Below, piece by piece: positions 1-10,884 of a DNA stretch of 64,000 nucleotides. The translations under genes and the position numbers were made by a program. Origin of the DNA: Thalassia testudinum. Lineage: Eukaryota; Streptophyta; Magnoliopsida; Alismatales; Hydrocharitaceae. The notes below the pieces were generated by a model. It saw only the letters and a program-made list of their open reading frames with translations. It made no database searches and had not been told where the DNA came from. Numbering within the stretch: the first letter of the stretch is position 1; the number at the start of each line of letters is the position of its first letter. Location of the stretch: positions 95,759,501-95,823,500 of the forward strand of contig JAZHRO010000014.1 in NCBI GenBank assembly GCA_037157565.1, written 5' to 3'.

Positions 1-1172
1 CACACTCATTCAATTAAACTTGTGTTAAGTTTAATTGTAATTCCTCCTTAGCAATCAGGGTTTGCAACCCTAATTTAAGGCCTACACCTACCTAAACTCC
101 TTAAGACCTAACCTAAACCACTTAGCCACATAGGACATGGCCACACACTCACACACACACACCCACTCATGCACACACACCCATCTAGAGTTTTCTAGAA
201 CTCTCATCAAAGTGGCGCCACTTTTGGTTGCCAAATTTAGCAACCAAGAACCATTTAATTCTTTGATCCACTTTTTATGGATCTAAGAACTACCTCTCTC
301 TCACCATGGCCAGCCACTTATGGGGCTCTCGCTAGATAGTTCCACACTTCTCTAGAGAGTCTCCCTTAGGTCTATAAAATGACCTAAGGGGTGGCCATTT
401 GCACCCATCCCATTCTTGGTGCTCATTCACTCTTAGGTTAGCTACCTTCATCTCCATTCCACCTCTACGAGTTGCTCACCATGGCTGCCACCATCTCCAC
501 ACCAGGATGCTGGATCATCTCCCCAACCTCTCTCCAAGGGCTAGCCTAAGCACCATTGGCTGCCCCTCCTTCTCCTCTCAACCATTCCTAGGCCATCAGA
601 GCCCACCTCTGAATGCCCTTCTTTTCTGCTAGATTAGTAGCTAGTTCTTCATATTTACTTGCTTTCATTTACTGCTTAGTAGTGTAGCTCTTATTCTCCC
701 CCAAGGACGCATGCAAAATCCCCCCATAGATTCCTGTATGCAATCATTTTCTGTTAGCTAGATTTCTAATTTCAAGCATTCCTTTATAAGCTTTCCTCTA
801 AATTCCATGTTGAAAACACCTTCCTAAATGAATGAAAGAAATTTTTTTATATATATATATGTCAATGTGTTGAGAATCACCATGAGCTCATTGCAATATA
901 TTTTGTGTGATTAAAGTTGCCTGCTTTTAATTCCTGATATTCTTGCAACTAAGCATGTTGTACTTAAATATGTAATAATCATAAACCGGTGTGCGATTCT
1001 AAACAAGTAGAGCAATAAAAGATCGATTTCAGATTTGAATAAATGCCTCCCAGAGACAAACGACCGAGACTTAAAGTCTCATTATCTTTTTATAAATATT
1101 TTTGTTTGATCGCATGGCGTACTATACTACAATGCTTTTTCCTATCAAAATGCACTTTACGAGACACAAACA
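1..1172 (+). repeat. Partial LTR of family W (3' LTR or solo LTR), cut by window start
   Basis: This segment matches, with clear divergence, 40381-41690 and 59421-60733, the two LTRs of element W. The TATA box (CTATAAAATG at about 372) and the U5 block (GCCTCCCAGAGACAAACGA, about 1044-1064) occupy equivalent positions. The LTR appears to end at ACAAACA, position 1172. No primer-binding site follows, so it is the 3' LTR or a solo LTR of a plus-strand insertion, not a 5' LTR. A CA-rich microsatellite lies at about 140-182. The short open frames inside it are not conserved between copies and I do not regard them as genes. Confidence 0.8.
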
Positions 1173-1974
1173 TAGTTTCAAGCCAAATGTAGGTTATTTG
1201 ATGTATTTTCGTGAATTCTTAACCTATTTCTTCAATGTAGTAGATGGTGGGCAATCCACAAGGTGGCTCACCTCACCGACTAACTTTTGGGCTTGTCGGA
1301 GTCCAGGTTAGTCAATGTGGTCCTATTGGCTTATGCACTTCTAAGTTCTTTTTCAAATTGTAGACCACAATTCCAAAGTATACTCTAAGGTGAGATGGAA
1401 TCCAAATGATTTCAAACTTGGCAAGAATATTCCTTTTGCAATAAGCTTTTTAGAGGGTATTTTTCGAAAATTTTTTCTATTTCTAACAATTAATTGTGAA
1501 TTTTTAGCTAAAGCATTGGTTTTACTGTTGGAAACTATATCAAAAATTTTGTAAAAATATGATATAGAAAGCTAATTTGATTATCTTTCACACCCCAAAA
1601 ATTTTGAGTCAATCTAATTTGCATGTTAGTCAGGATTAGTTTTTAAATTTCATAAAAGTGTTATTTTCAAGCAATCTGACTGGTATGTACTCTACAAATT
1701 TTTAAAAATTCCACAGAATAAATTTTTTTTCGGAAAGGTGGCGTTGTAAAGATAATTTGAAGATCTAGTTCCAGTACAAATTTTAGGATTTTTGGAGCAT
1801 TAGAAACACGGCTATAGATTTTTAAAGATGACACTTACTTTTCTGGCCGAATTTCCAATAAGAATGTGTGCACCTGATTTACGCAGCACCTGCTTTTCCT
1901 CGTTCGCTACTTCGTGTCGTCGTTCCTGCACAAAAAAATATTATATTAGAGATAAAATCAAAATTTCCCTTGCC
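1173..1974 (-). other. Leader/internal region of element Q (no gene seen)
   Basis: This AT-rich stretch lies between the W-type LTR and the primer site of element Q. Read on the minus strand it follows the Q primer site and includes a polypyrimidine run ending in GTGCAG (acceptor-like, at 1927-1929). No protein domain is visible. Its composition resembles the leaders of Z (52400-53200) and W (41711-43500). Confidence 0.45.
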
Positions 1975-1992
1975 TCCCCGGCAATGTCACCA
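1975..1992 (-). other. Primer-binding site of element Q (tRNA-Asp type)
   Basis: The minus-strand reading TGGTGACATTGCCGGGGA differs at a few bases from TGGCGCCGTTGCCGGGGA, the site complementary to the 3' end of tRNA-Asp used by Athila/Tat-type Ty3 elements. It lies 3 bp from the LTR terminus at 1996. This shows that Q runs on the minus strand and that 1996-3447 is its 5' LTR. Confidence 0.75.
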
Positions 1993-1995
1993 ATT

Positions 1996-3447
1996 TGTTC
2001 GCGGCATAGATCGCATAAAAGATGAACGCGTTGTAGTATAGCGCGAAATACGTCTCGAGCAAATAATTAATGAAACTGGTGAGTCCCAGTCGATAACAGG
2101 GAGGCAGAAAGCACTTTTGATTTCATGTGTTTATTTCAAATATAAAGGCTAAGTAAAAGGAACAATCAATCATAATATTTATATCACAAGAAGAGATTGA
2201 ACATAAACTGGATACATGTATTTGAATAAGACATAAAATAAACAAACTACTGTTGTAACAGAACAAGGGCACCATGAGTGGTTCGTGGTGGCCTTTTGGA
2301 GAGGTTGGGAGGAGCAACAACAATCCATCGGGGTGGCCCAACGGATGCTTCAGACGAAGATGCGGAGCTAAATGCAGAGAAGATGGGAAGAAGAGCAAGA
2401 AAGAAAGGTTAAAGAAGGAGGAAGAAGAAGAGATTGAAGGGAATGCCTTCCAAGAGGGCCCTTTTGGGCTCTTTTTATAGCTTTGGAGGGGGGTAAAAAG
2501 GACATTTGTCCCCCTTAATCTCATGCAAAAGCCTTCCAAATCCTTTTTTTTCCCTCGATTCGCTCTGATGCTGCCACGTTGCGCTCTGTGGAGCATCGAT
2601 CCTCCATCGCACGGCTGCCGATCGCCCGTGCATGACCTTCGCATTTTTGCCTTCGCCGCTCGCCTCTTGTGAGCGCTTCAACCTCAACCGTCCAATCTTA
2701 CAATTGGACTGCAGATGCACACTTGACTCGCCTTCCAAATCTTGCAAAACGTGTGTGATCGCACATTCGCCCACAGTGCACTCTGATCACGCCATGTGGT
2801 CGTGCCTGTGCCCTCCAATCATGCAATTGCACCTACATGTGCCTGAACAACCAATGCCACATCAATTCCGCGTAGCGCACAGCTCGAACCCACGTCCAGT
2901 TCTTACATGCGCGCACGTGAGCCAACGCGCTGTGTAAGCCTTTTGCTATATATACTTGTTTATGTCTATTTATCCTTATCCGATCTAGGTGGGCAACGTG
3001 CCGCGCTTGTGGCCATTGGATGAAGATCCAACGATCCATAGCATGTGGTACATCCTTTCTAGATGGGGCGGTGGTGAGAGAGCGACTGTGATGGCACTAA
3101 ATGACACCATCATGGTCATTCATCTTCTTTTTCTTGTATCTGGTAATGTAGGCCTCCGATTGAATTGATTTTTGCACCGTTGGGCTACTAACATCGATTC
3201 GAATCCATCCGTGCGGTTGGATTTGTCATTTGAGGTCCAAATCTTCTTTAACTTGCCCCTTGGCTCTTGATCTTCTACCAATTCCCTAGGGTGCTACGGA
3301 AGTCTGATTGATGCGATCTTGGAAGCGTTGGACTCCCGTCGAAGTTCTGAATAAATCCATCCGTTTGGATCGGTCATCCGCAACCTCGAATTACCTGCAA
3401 TGAGTGATACCTCTCAAATCGCATAGTTTTATGCATAAAACACATCA
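1996..3447 (-). repeat. 5' LTR of element Q
   Basis: On the minus strand the LTR starts at TGATGTGTTTTATGC (3447) and ends ...CCGCGAACA (1996), next to a primer site. A strong TATA box (GCTATAAAAAGAG, minus strand, 2469-2481) separates about 0.97 kb of U3 from R/U5. The U5 block (CTCCCTGTTATCGACTGGGA, about 2083-2105) matches the other LTR families here. A perfect 16-bp palindrome (3426-3441) lies near the 5' terminus. The exact start could be 3442 instead of 3447. The rest of Q lies left of the window. Open frames at 2123-2644 and 2475-2774 lie inside the LTR and show no domain. Confidence 0.7.
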
Positions 3448-4190
3448 GCTGCGATGCAGAATACGATGCATATGCATGCAGAATGTTCATGTTAAGCTAA
3501 GTTCTGGCTTAATTCAGGCGAATTAAGTCCTATGATTATTGCGCAATCAGAAGCCATAGTTGAAGGAGCAGGCGTGGGACTGCTAGAGGGAGATGGGAGA
3601 TCCATGTTAGTAGATGTTAAACTAATCAGGGGTGGGAAAGCTCCAATTAAAATCATCCTCAGATACGGAGGGAGTTCTTGGCTTCTTCATGTAAGACTTC
3701 TTCATCGTGGGGACAAAAAGGAATAAGGTGGAGTGAGGTCATATGCAGAAGTGGTGGGGGCTTGAGGGAGCTACTCTGGGAGTCAGCTACACCATCAAGG
3801 AAATCATGATTCGAAGAAGAGGAAGGGTTTCCATGGCTTGGAACTGCAAGAAGAGTTCATGGATAAGCCTTCTCCAAATCAGTAGGGAGGTAAGGAGATG
3901 CTTGAATGCCCTAAGGGGAGGGAAATTATGGTATCAGGGGCAACTCCACGAAGTCAAGGGGATGAAATGATGATAGATAAGGGCAAGGGGGTCAATTTTA
4001 CCTTTAAGGTGCCTGAAAGAATGAAATATGGGGTTGGGTCATCCTCAGCAATCAAGCTTGGCCGCTCTCCCTACAAGCTTAGAGGAAGAACAATAGGTAG
4101 GGGTCAGAGGATTAATGAAAAAGGTATAGTAGCAATTCTCAATCTAGAGAAAAGGTAGATGGGACAGAAGGGAAATGACCAACCTCATAG
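3448..4190 (+). pseudogene. LINE ORF1 C-terminal remnant
   Basis: Broken frames (3532-3726, 3743-3970, 3898-4158) cover the end of ORF1 of a plant L1-type LINE. They are basic, with stretches such as SPYKLRGRTIGRG, and precede ORF2 directly. The nucleic-acid-binding N-terminal part of ORF1 is absent, probably because the Q LTR (1996-3447) sits here or because the LINE was 5' truncated. Several stops and frame changes show it is dead. Assignment rests on position before ORF2 and on composition; no diagnostic ORF1 motif survives. Confidence 0.5.
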
Positions 4191-6755
4191 ATGAAAGTCA
4201 TCACTTGGAATGTGCGTGGGTTACATGATGGAGTTCGAAGAGCTTTGCTGCCCTGATACCTTCGTGAATGGGAAGCAGACTATGCACTGCTCCAAAAGAC
4301 TCATATTGAAGAGGATAGCAACCACCTATGGCATTCCCTAAAGCAAGGTGGCCAGGCAGACATTAGGGGTATTGATGCTCTGGGGAGTTCTGGTGGCATA
4401 GTAATATGGTGGAGGTGGTCAAAGTTGAGTTTGATAGAAGTATGGAGGGAGCAGTACATAATCACCTCTAAGTTCAGATTATTGACAATAGATCAGGAAC
4501 TAATTTTATCTTGTGTTTTTGGCCCATGTGCTGACAATGCAAGAAATGCCTTTGGCAAGATCTGTCTCGGGTGCAGATGTGGTTTAGGGTTGGCCTTGGC
4601 TAATGGGGGGGGACTTCAACTATAGTTCAAACGAAGAGGACAGAGGAAGTAGAAGGTTGTATGGGGGTTCCTTAGGATTTCAAATGGCCATATCAGCTCT
4701 GGGTCATTCTATATACCCTTCCTCGAGGGCTGAATACACTTGGAGAAACGGAAATGGGTAGAAATCAAAGCTAGATCGCTTCTTAGGTAATGCTAAGTTG
4801 TTGGAGGGCTTTCAGCTTTCTTCAGTGAAGGGGCTAGACCGACCATTCTTTGATCATACTCCACTATTGTGGGAGAGCGGGGAAGACTCTGCAATAGGCT
4901 CATACTTTAAATTTAAAAAGTCATGGCTCAAGGAAGAGGGATGTAAGGAGCTGATTGGTAACTGGTGGTCTTCTAAATAGGTGAATGGCTCAGCTACATT
5001 CAAACTTGCAACTAAACTCAAAGAACGTAAGTTAGTTATGAAAGAATACAATAAAATCAATGAAGTCAGGAGAGATAAAAAGAGAATGGAAGCTTTAAAG
5101 AATGTACAACTTCTTGATGTAAAAGAAAACAGGGAGCAGCTAACAGATGAAGAATGCATGTAGCACAAGATTTAGTAGGAGAGGATCAAAGAGGAAGATC
5201 TAAAAAGGGAAATTGAGTGGAGAGAAAAATCTAGGCAACTATGGTTGAAAGAAGGAGATGCAACTACTAAATTCTTTCACATAGTAGGTAGCTCTAGAAG
5301 AAGGGTCAACTACATCTCTTCATTGAGAATAGGCGAGTAGGTTCAAACCTCCTTAGGAGACATTAAAAGAGAAGCGATCAGATACTATAGAGAAGCCTCT
5401 AAAGCCACTGAAAAAGGAATTGGAGATTAACCAACTCTGATTTCACTCAAGTTGATGAAGTTGAAGCTAAACAACTGGTCAAACCTATTACGATTAAGGA
5501 GGTTAAGACTACGATGGCTGGTCTGAATTTTGAAGGCTCCCCTGGCCTTTATGGATTTCATGTCTTCTTTTATAAGGAGTTTTGGCCGGCGGTGAAAGCA
5601 AATGTAATGGAGATCATCAAGGAGTTTCAAGAGGGCAATTCAGGCTTTGAAAGAATAAATAAATCCTATCTTTTCCTACTACCAAAGAGGCAAGGTGCAG
5701 AGAGCTTGCAAGAGTTCAGGCCAATAGCAGTGACAAACTCCATTTATCTGATAATAGGCAAAGTCTTGCCAAATAGATTAAGAGGTGTTCTAGCACGTCT
5801 GATAAGTCCAGTATAGTCAGCTTTCCTCCCTAACCGATCACTCCAAGAGTCCTTTATTGTAGTGCAAGAGATGGTTAGTGGATGGCGTAGATGAAAATGT
5901 AAAGCCTTCATGTGGAAAGTGGACTTCTGCAGGGTGTTTGACTCGGTGGCTTGGTCATACTTATGGGAGATTATGAAGAGAAGGGGATTCCCTCCTAAAT
6001 GGATCCAATGGATGAAGAGGTGCATTGTAACTTCATCGTTCTCCACTCTAATAAACAGTAGACCATGTGGAGCTTGGATCCAACCTCAGCGAGGGGTTAG
6101 GCAAGGCTATCCGCTAGCCCCACTTATCTTCAATCTAGCAGTGGACACTCTTGCATGCTTTATGTGCAAACTTGCAGTGGCAGGTCTGGTGAAAGGTTAC
6201 TCATTATCCAACTCTAGAGCATGAGCACCAATCCTACAATATGAGGATGACACTGTCTTTTTTGTGGAAGGGGGAAAAAATGAATCAAAAGTCCTATAGA
6301 CCATGGTCTCCATGTTTAGCAACATTTCTGGGTTAAAGCTGAATGGTCAAAAATCCTCTCATCTACTTTGGGTTGAACAACCAAGATAGTACAACTCTTT
6401 CAGCCAGTCTGCACATGCCTACTGTTAGCCTGCTAGTGAGGTATCTAGGACTACCTTTGCGTGACACCAAACCAAAGAAGACTAATTGGAATCCATTGTT
6501 TGAGAAAGTAACTACCAAGCTTGAAAGTTGTAGCTGCTATTTATCTAAAGAAGGAAGGTTGATCCTCCTCAATTCGATCATCACCTCTATTCCAGTCTTT
6601 TTCTTTTTAGTTTTCAAAGCTCCAAAATCAATTTGGAATAGAATTAACATGCTGCGAAAAAGATTCTTTTGGAAAGGGGTTATATCAGAGGGTAGGTTTC
6701 TACACCCTTTGAAATGGCAGCAGCTGTGTTCCCCCAAAAAATATGGCAGTCTAGG
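4191..6755 (+). pseudogene. LINE ORF2: endonuclease and reverse transcriptase (left part)
   Basis: ORF2 opens with MKVITWNVRGLHDGVRRALL, the usual start of the plant L1 APE-type endonuclease. Endonuclease remnants, including the late KSKLDRFLGN motif, reach about 4870. Reverse transcriptase motifs follow across several frames: a GSPGLYGFH-type motif (about 5540), RPIAVTNSIYLIIGKVLPNR (about 5720), KVDFCRVFDSVAW (about 5915), RGVRQGYPLAPLIFNL (about 6090), a YEDD box in place of YADD (about 6240) and VRYLGLPL (about 6440). Many stops and frameshifts make it non-functional. The reading ends at PKKYGSLG (6755), where element O is inserted, and continues in the same frame at 25835. Confidence 0.88.
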
Positions 6756-8232
6756 TGTTTGTCGCGCTTTTGTGCGGTTTGTTAAAAGATAATATCGCGT
6801 TGTAGTATAGTCGCTAAAGCGTTCAAAACAAATAAAGATTTTTATTACTCGAAAACCGGAGTATCCGAGGTCGAACACAGGGAGCAAATGGAATTTACTA
6901 CTAGTCAAAATGTAATTGAACACTCTAATTTACTCAAAATATCAATCCAAATGTGAATGTATGCAATTAAAAGTTATTAGGACAAAAATATGAAATTGGA
7001 CGTCTGATCTTGTGATCAGACGTCTTAAAAGTATTTTCCCTTCTTGATTTTCTTCTTCTTTCTATGCCTTGGCGAAGCCTTTCTTTCCTTCCTTCTTCTT
7101 TGCTTCTTACTCTCCTCTTCTGTGGTCTTGCCTTGCTTCTCTCTTCTTTGTTTTTCCTGCTTCTCGTGCGAAGGCTTCTTTCTTTCTTCTTCCCTGTCTT
7201 GCTCCTTCTTTCTTCTCTTCTTCGCCTTGCCTTTCCTTCTTCTTCTTCTGTAGCGGCCAAGTCCTTCTCCTGCGTTCAGCCTGCCTGCACAGGAGCAAAA
7301 CCTAACCCTACTACCTCTACCCGCGCATCTCTCTCTCTCAAGCAATTCACTCTGAGCTGCTCTCCCAGAGCCACAGGCATTAATCCGGTCGGATCGTACC
7401 CGGGACCAAGCGCACCTGAAGGTGGTGTGATGCGCGAGGAGTGCGTAGGTCTAGGTCGGGTCGGATCCGCCAAGTCCGCATGGTCAGGTCGCGGACGAGG
7501 CGGGTGTGGGGTCAGTGAGGGACCTCACCCCTGTGCTTTCGAGGCAGTAAAACTATATCATAAAAACTTTTATACCATACCTGTGCCTTGAGATTCCACG
7601 ATGTGGGACTAAACGTTCCGCCCTTCCTTTGCGCGCGCCCGCAGACTCTCGTGTGCAATTGCCCACGCAGAAGGCCCTGCTGGTGCTCCTCGCTGAACTC
7701 AGTCACCTCGCGATACTTGCGAGAGTCTGCTGCACCTGCCGCCTGGGAAGCCTGACGCCTGCTGCTGCTCCAAGCTTCCTGCTGCTTCGGCTGTTAATGG
7801 CGGCCGGGGCGTTCACCTGAGATTCCACAGAACGGCCTATTGGCCCAATCAGAATAGCTGGAAACCTTCGCCGTAGCACGGCGAAGGCGGTGGGTGATGC
7901 TGCAGGTTGCCGGTCGGCCTAGGCGTGCGCGCCTAGGTCAACCTGTGGCCGGAGATGGTGGGTTGTTCGGGGGGTGGTTATGGAGGTCTGGAGTGGCAGT
8001 TGTGGGGTGGAGTGAGTTCCTGGTGGTGAGGCGGAGCTCCCGAGGTGGTTGGCGAGCCGTGTGGGGGGCTGGAATGGTGGAAGCGGCTCGCCGGAGATCG
8101 GTTGGTGATGTGGAAGATGAGGGTGGTCAGCGTCGGTCGAGGGGTAATCAGATGAGATAACAGGGGGAAAAGAGAGAGGATAGGATGGAGAGGAGTTCTA
8201 ACCTAATTGTAAGGACGAAAGGGGGTGGAAGG
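6756..8232 (-). repeat. 3' LTR of element O, U5-side piece
   Basis: It is nearly identical to 23160-24610. It contains the U5 block (minus strand TTGCTCCCTGTGTTCGACCT, about 6870-6889) and a pyrimidine/purine-biased stretch (about 7040-7255) that opens many overlapping frames on both strands. This copy carries about 24 extra bases near 7829-7858 that the other copy lacks. It breaks at GAAGG (8228-8232), the target duplication of element I. Long frames here (for example 7064-7591) are by-products of composition; I see no conserved domain. Confidence 0.88.
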
Positions 8233-8757
8233 TGTTTGCACCTCAAAACACGCCTGTAATAACGCCTTCTTGTGCTATTTTCTAGCATTAACATTGCATA
8301 ATAGGATCCTGTAATCGTATTTGTAAAAACACTTGCATGCATGCATTTAATCAAGAGAGGAAGAGGAGTGAAACAATCGCCTGCATAGTTACATTTTTCT
8401 TCAAGTGCCTCCTTGCAAAATCACCCTCTTTTTATTTTTCCTCTTGATTTCTTCTTTTCTCTCCTTCCTGCGGCTGCACCCTTCCCGCGGCTGCACTCTT
8501 CCCGCAGCTGCATGCAGCAGCCACGCAGCACTTCTTCCCGTCACTTCTCCCTGCCAACGCCGCTCCCTATAGCTGCAACTCGCACACCCTCTCCCTGCTG
8601 CAGCCGGCACGCCACTCTCCCCTCCTCTATAAGTAGCTGCAGCTTCATCCTCGCGACGCAGCTGCTGCAGCAACAAAAACCCGCAGCCATCTTCTCCACC
8701 GCTTTCCCCTCCCATACGTCGGCCCTCCGTCGAGGAAGCACCCGGCGAGCAGGAGAA

Positions 8758-8786
8758 CCCACTGTGGTGCACACCACCACAGTGGG
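8758..8786 (+). other. 12-bp inverted repeat (RNA hairpin) downstream of the LTR TATA box
   Basis: CCCACTGTGGTG and CACCACAGTGGG flank a 5-base loop about 130 bp after the TATA box. The stem is identical in the 3' LTR (15419-15447) and in solo LTR S (46203-46231), whose flanks have diverged. In the transcript it would form a strong hairpin near the 5' end. Confidence 0.7.
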
Positions 8787-9509
8787 AGCACCACCGCCCA
8801 GCTCTTCGACGAGCCGGTGGGCGTGGTGCATTCCCTCGCTTCGTTTTTTCTCTTTAACGCCATTGCCGCCGCTCCAAGCTTCGAAGCTTGAAGCCACGGC
8901 AGCAGCAGCCCAGCAGCAGCAGCAGCAGCAACAGGTCCTCCCGCTCCTCCGCGACCGTCCCCGCAGTCGCTCACCGCCTCCGCGCGCGTCTGCAGGTCGT
9001 TCCCCGCCTCCGTCTCCGTTCTGTCCGCCTCGCAGTTGCACCTGTAGCCGTCCGCCGCGCGCACTGCAGCGGCCGGCTACGGCCTCGCGCCGCCCCCTGC
9101 CCTCCTCCGCGACCCTCCGCGACCACCTGCAGACCTCCTCCACGCTCGCTCCTCCACGCCTTCGCCCGCCCATCGCCTTCGCGCAGGCCTGCAGAACCCT
9201 ACGCGAAGGCGCGCCCGCACCCGCCGTCTTCAGACGTCCGCCTCCGCCTTCAGACGATGCGGCGTCAGACGTCCGCCGCCACGAGCAGACGTCTTAACTC
9301 GCTGCCATCGTCCGCGCTCTCGATCTCTCCAGCCCGCTCTCTCTCTCTCTGCTGATCTCTCTCTCCCGCTCTCTCTCTCTCACGTATTCTCTCTCTCTCC
9401 CGCTCTCTCTCTCTCTCTCTCTGTTTTTTTACTCACAGCAACACACACACACACATTCACCGACGCACACACACCTATACCAACACATACGCACACACTC
9501 ACACACTTA

Positions 9510-9549
9510 TAGTAACATATATATACTTATGTACATCTATATATAATAT

Positions 9550-9580
<31 letters not shown>

Positions 9581-10170
9581 CTTATATACATAGTAATATC
9601 TATAGTTATGTATACATACATATATATATAATATATATACATATATATATAATATATATATACATATATCTACTTATATATATCTATATACTTATACATA
9701 TACTTATATATATATATATATACTTATATACATAGTATATCTATATATTTATGTATACACACATATATATATAATATATCTATATATATATATATATATA
9801 CACGTATATATATATCTATATACTTATACATATACTTATATATATATACATATATACTTATATACATATATATATATACATATCTATATACTTATATATA
9901 TACACACATATATATATATATATCTAGATACATATATACTTATATACATATATATATATATATACATCTATATAGTATTATATATATATACTTATATACA
10001 TATATACATAGCTATATACATATATACATACATATATATATATACATATACACCTATATATATATATAATACATATATATCTATATATATCTATACATAT
10101 ATACTTATACATTTATATACATATAGATATATTTACTCATATACATACATATGTACATATATTTTCACGT
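9510..10170. repeat. TA/TACA microsatellite block in the I 5' LTR
   Basis: About 660 bp consist almost only of TATATACATA-type repeats, inside the presumed R/U5 region. Equivalent blocks lie at 16165-16790 and, inverted, at about 45250-45640 in solo LTR S. Length differs in every copy. Confidence 0.9.
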
Positions 10171-10866
10171 TATTTACTATACGCTGTATCGCGGGAATAT
10201 CTGCACCAATTGCTGATATTCCCTAATACACGCGTACAAAAAAAAGCGTGGTCCCATACATCATCCATCCTCCATCCACACTCCACGCGGCACCTAGTCG
10301 TGTTGGTTGCATCTCTCTAGACGTCGACTGACTCGACATAGTGCTACACTCCATCGCTACCTCCACCCCCACCCCTTTATATATATACTACATATATATA
10401 TATATACATACTATATTTACTTTCTGTCTATTTGCTTTTCTGTTAGTAAAAAGATAAAAAAAAAATACATAAAAAAGAAAAGATAATATTTGACTTGCAG
10501 GTACCTCGCCTTGCGATTAGCAAGACTTGTTTTGGAACTCTGTTTTGGCTAAAAGCCAAGGACACAATTTTGAGGGTGTGCCTCAAGAACAAGGATTACC
10601 AGAAAAAAACCTAAATAAGAAAAATACCAAAAACACAATAAACGAACGGAAGAGACGCGTTTTAAGGAAAACGTAGAAACTCGACTTGAACCCCACTTCC
10701 CTGAGTTCGACCCTGGGCCTAAAAGTGACAAGATAAAATCAATTAGGCCAGGTTAAAAATTTTGTAAAGAGATGGTTAGGTCTGAATTAGGTTAACCACT
10801 ATACACATTTCAACGATAAAAATATCATATTAACAACCTATCCGGGCCGACCCATCATAACTTTTC

Positions 10867-10884
10867 TGGCGCCGTTGCCGGGGA
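10867..10884 (+). other. Primer-binding site of element I (tRNA-Asp)
   Basis: TGGCGCCGTTGCCGGGGA matches the site complementary to the 3' end of plant tRNA-Asp, nine bases after the 5' LTR. It is typical of Athila/Tat-type Ty3 elements. Confidence 0.92.

Larger units (their letters stand above)
8233..10857 (+). repeat. 5' LTR of element I
   Basis: This 2625-bp LTR has a TATA box (CTATAAGTAG, about 8626), so U3 is only about 0.4 kb and R/U5 about 2.2 kb. Downstream of TATA lies a GC-rich stretch with a perfect 12-bp inverted repeat (8758-8786), a 16-bp palindrome (8875-8890) and a CAG run (about 8905-8935). CT microsatellites (about 9338-9422), CA repeats (9435-9505) and a long TA-rich block (about 9510-10170) follow. 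The U5 block is CTTCCCTGAGTTCGACCCTG (about 10687-10706). Long frames on both strands (for example 8413-9297) are discussed under rejected items. Confidence 0.92.

Noticed and set aside
7025..7591. Overlapping frames in the U5-side part of the O LTR (also 23429-24076)
   Set aside because: They derive from a CTTCTT/GAAGAA-rich stretch opening all frames; the proteins are low-complexity Lys/Arg/Glu or Ser/Leu/Phe strings.
8541..9173. Minus-strand 210-223 codon frames in the I LTRs
   Set aside because: Composition artefact antisense to the frame above; no domain and no initiation context.
8413..9297. 294-codon frame in the element I 5' LTR, repeated at 15074-15958
   Set aside because: It is open on both strands because of GC-rich and CAG/CT repeats. 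The two copies agree only because the LTRs are recent duplicates. In solo LTR S the matching stretch (45801-46565) reads the middle part in a different frame, so no single protein is conserved.
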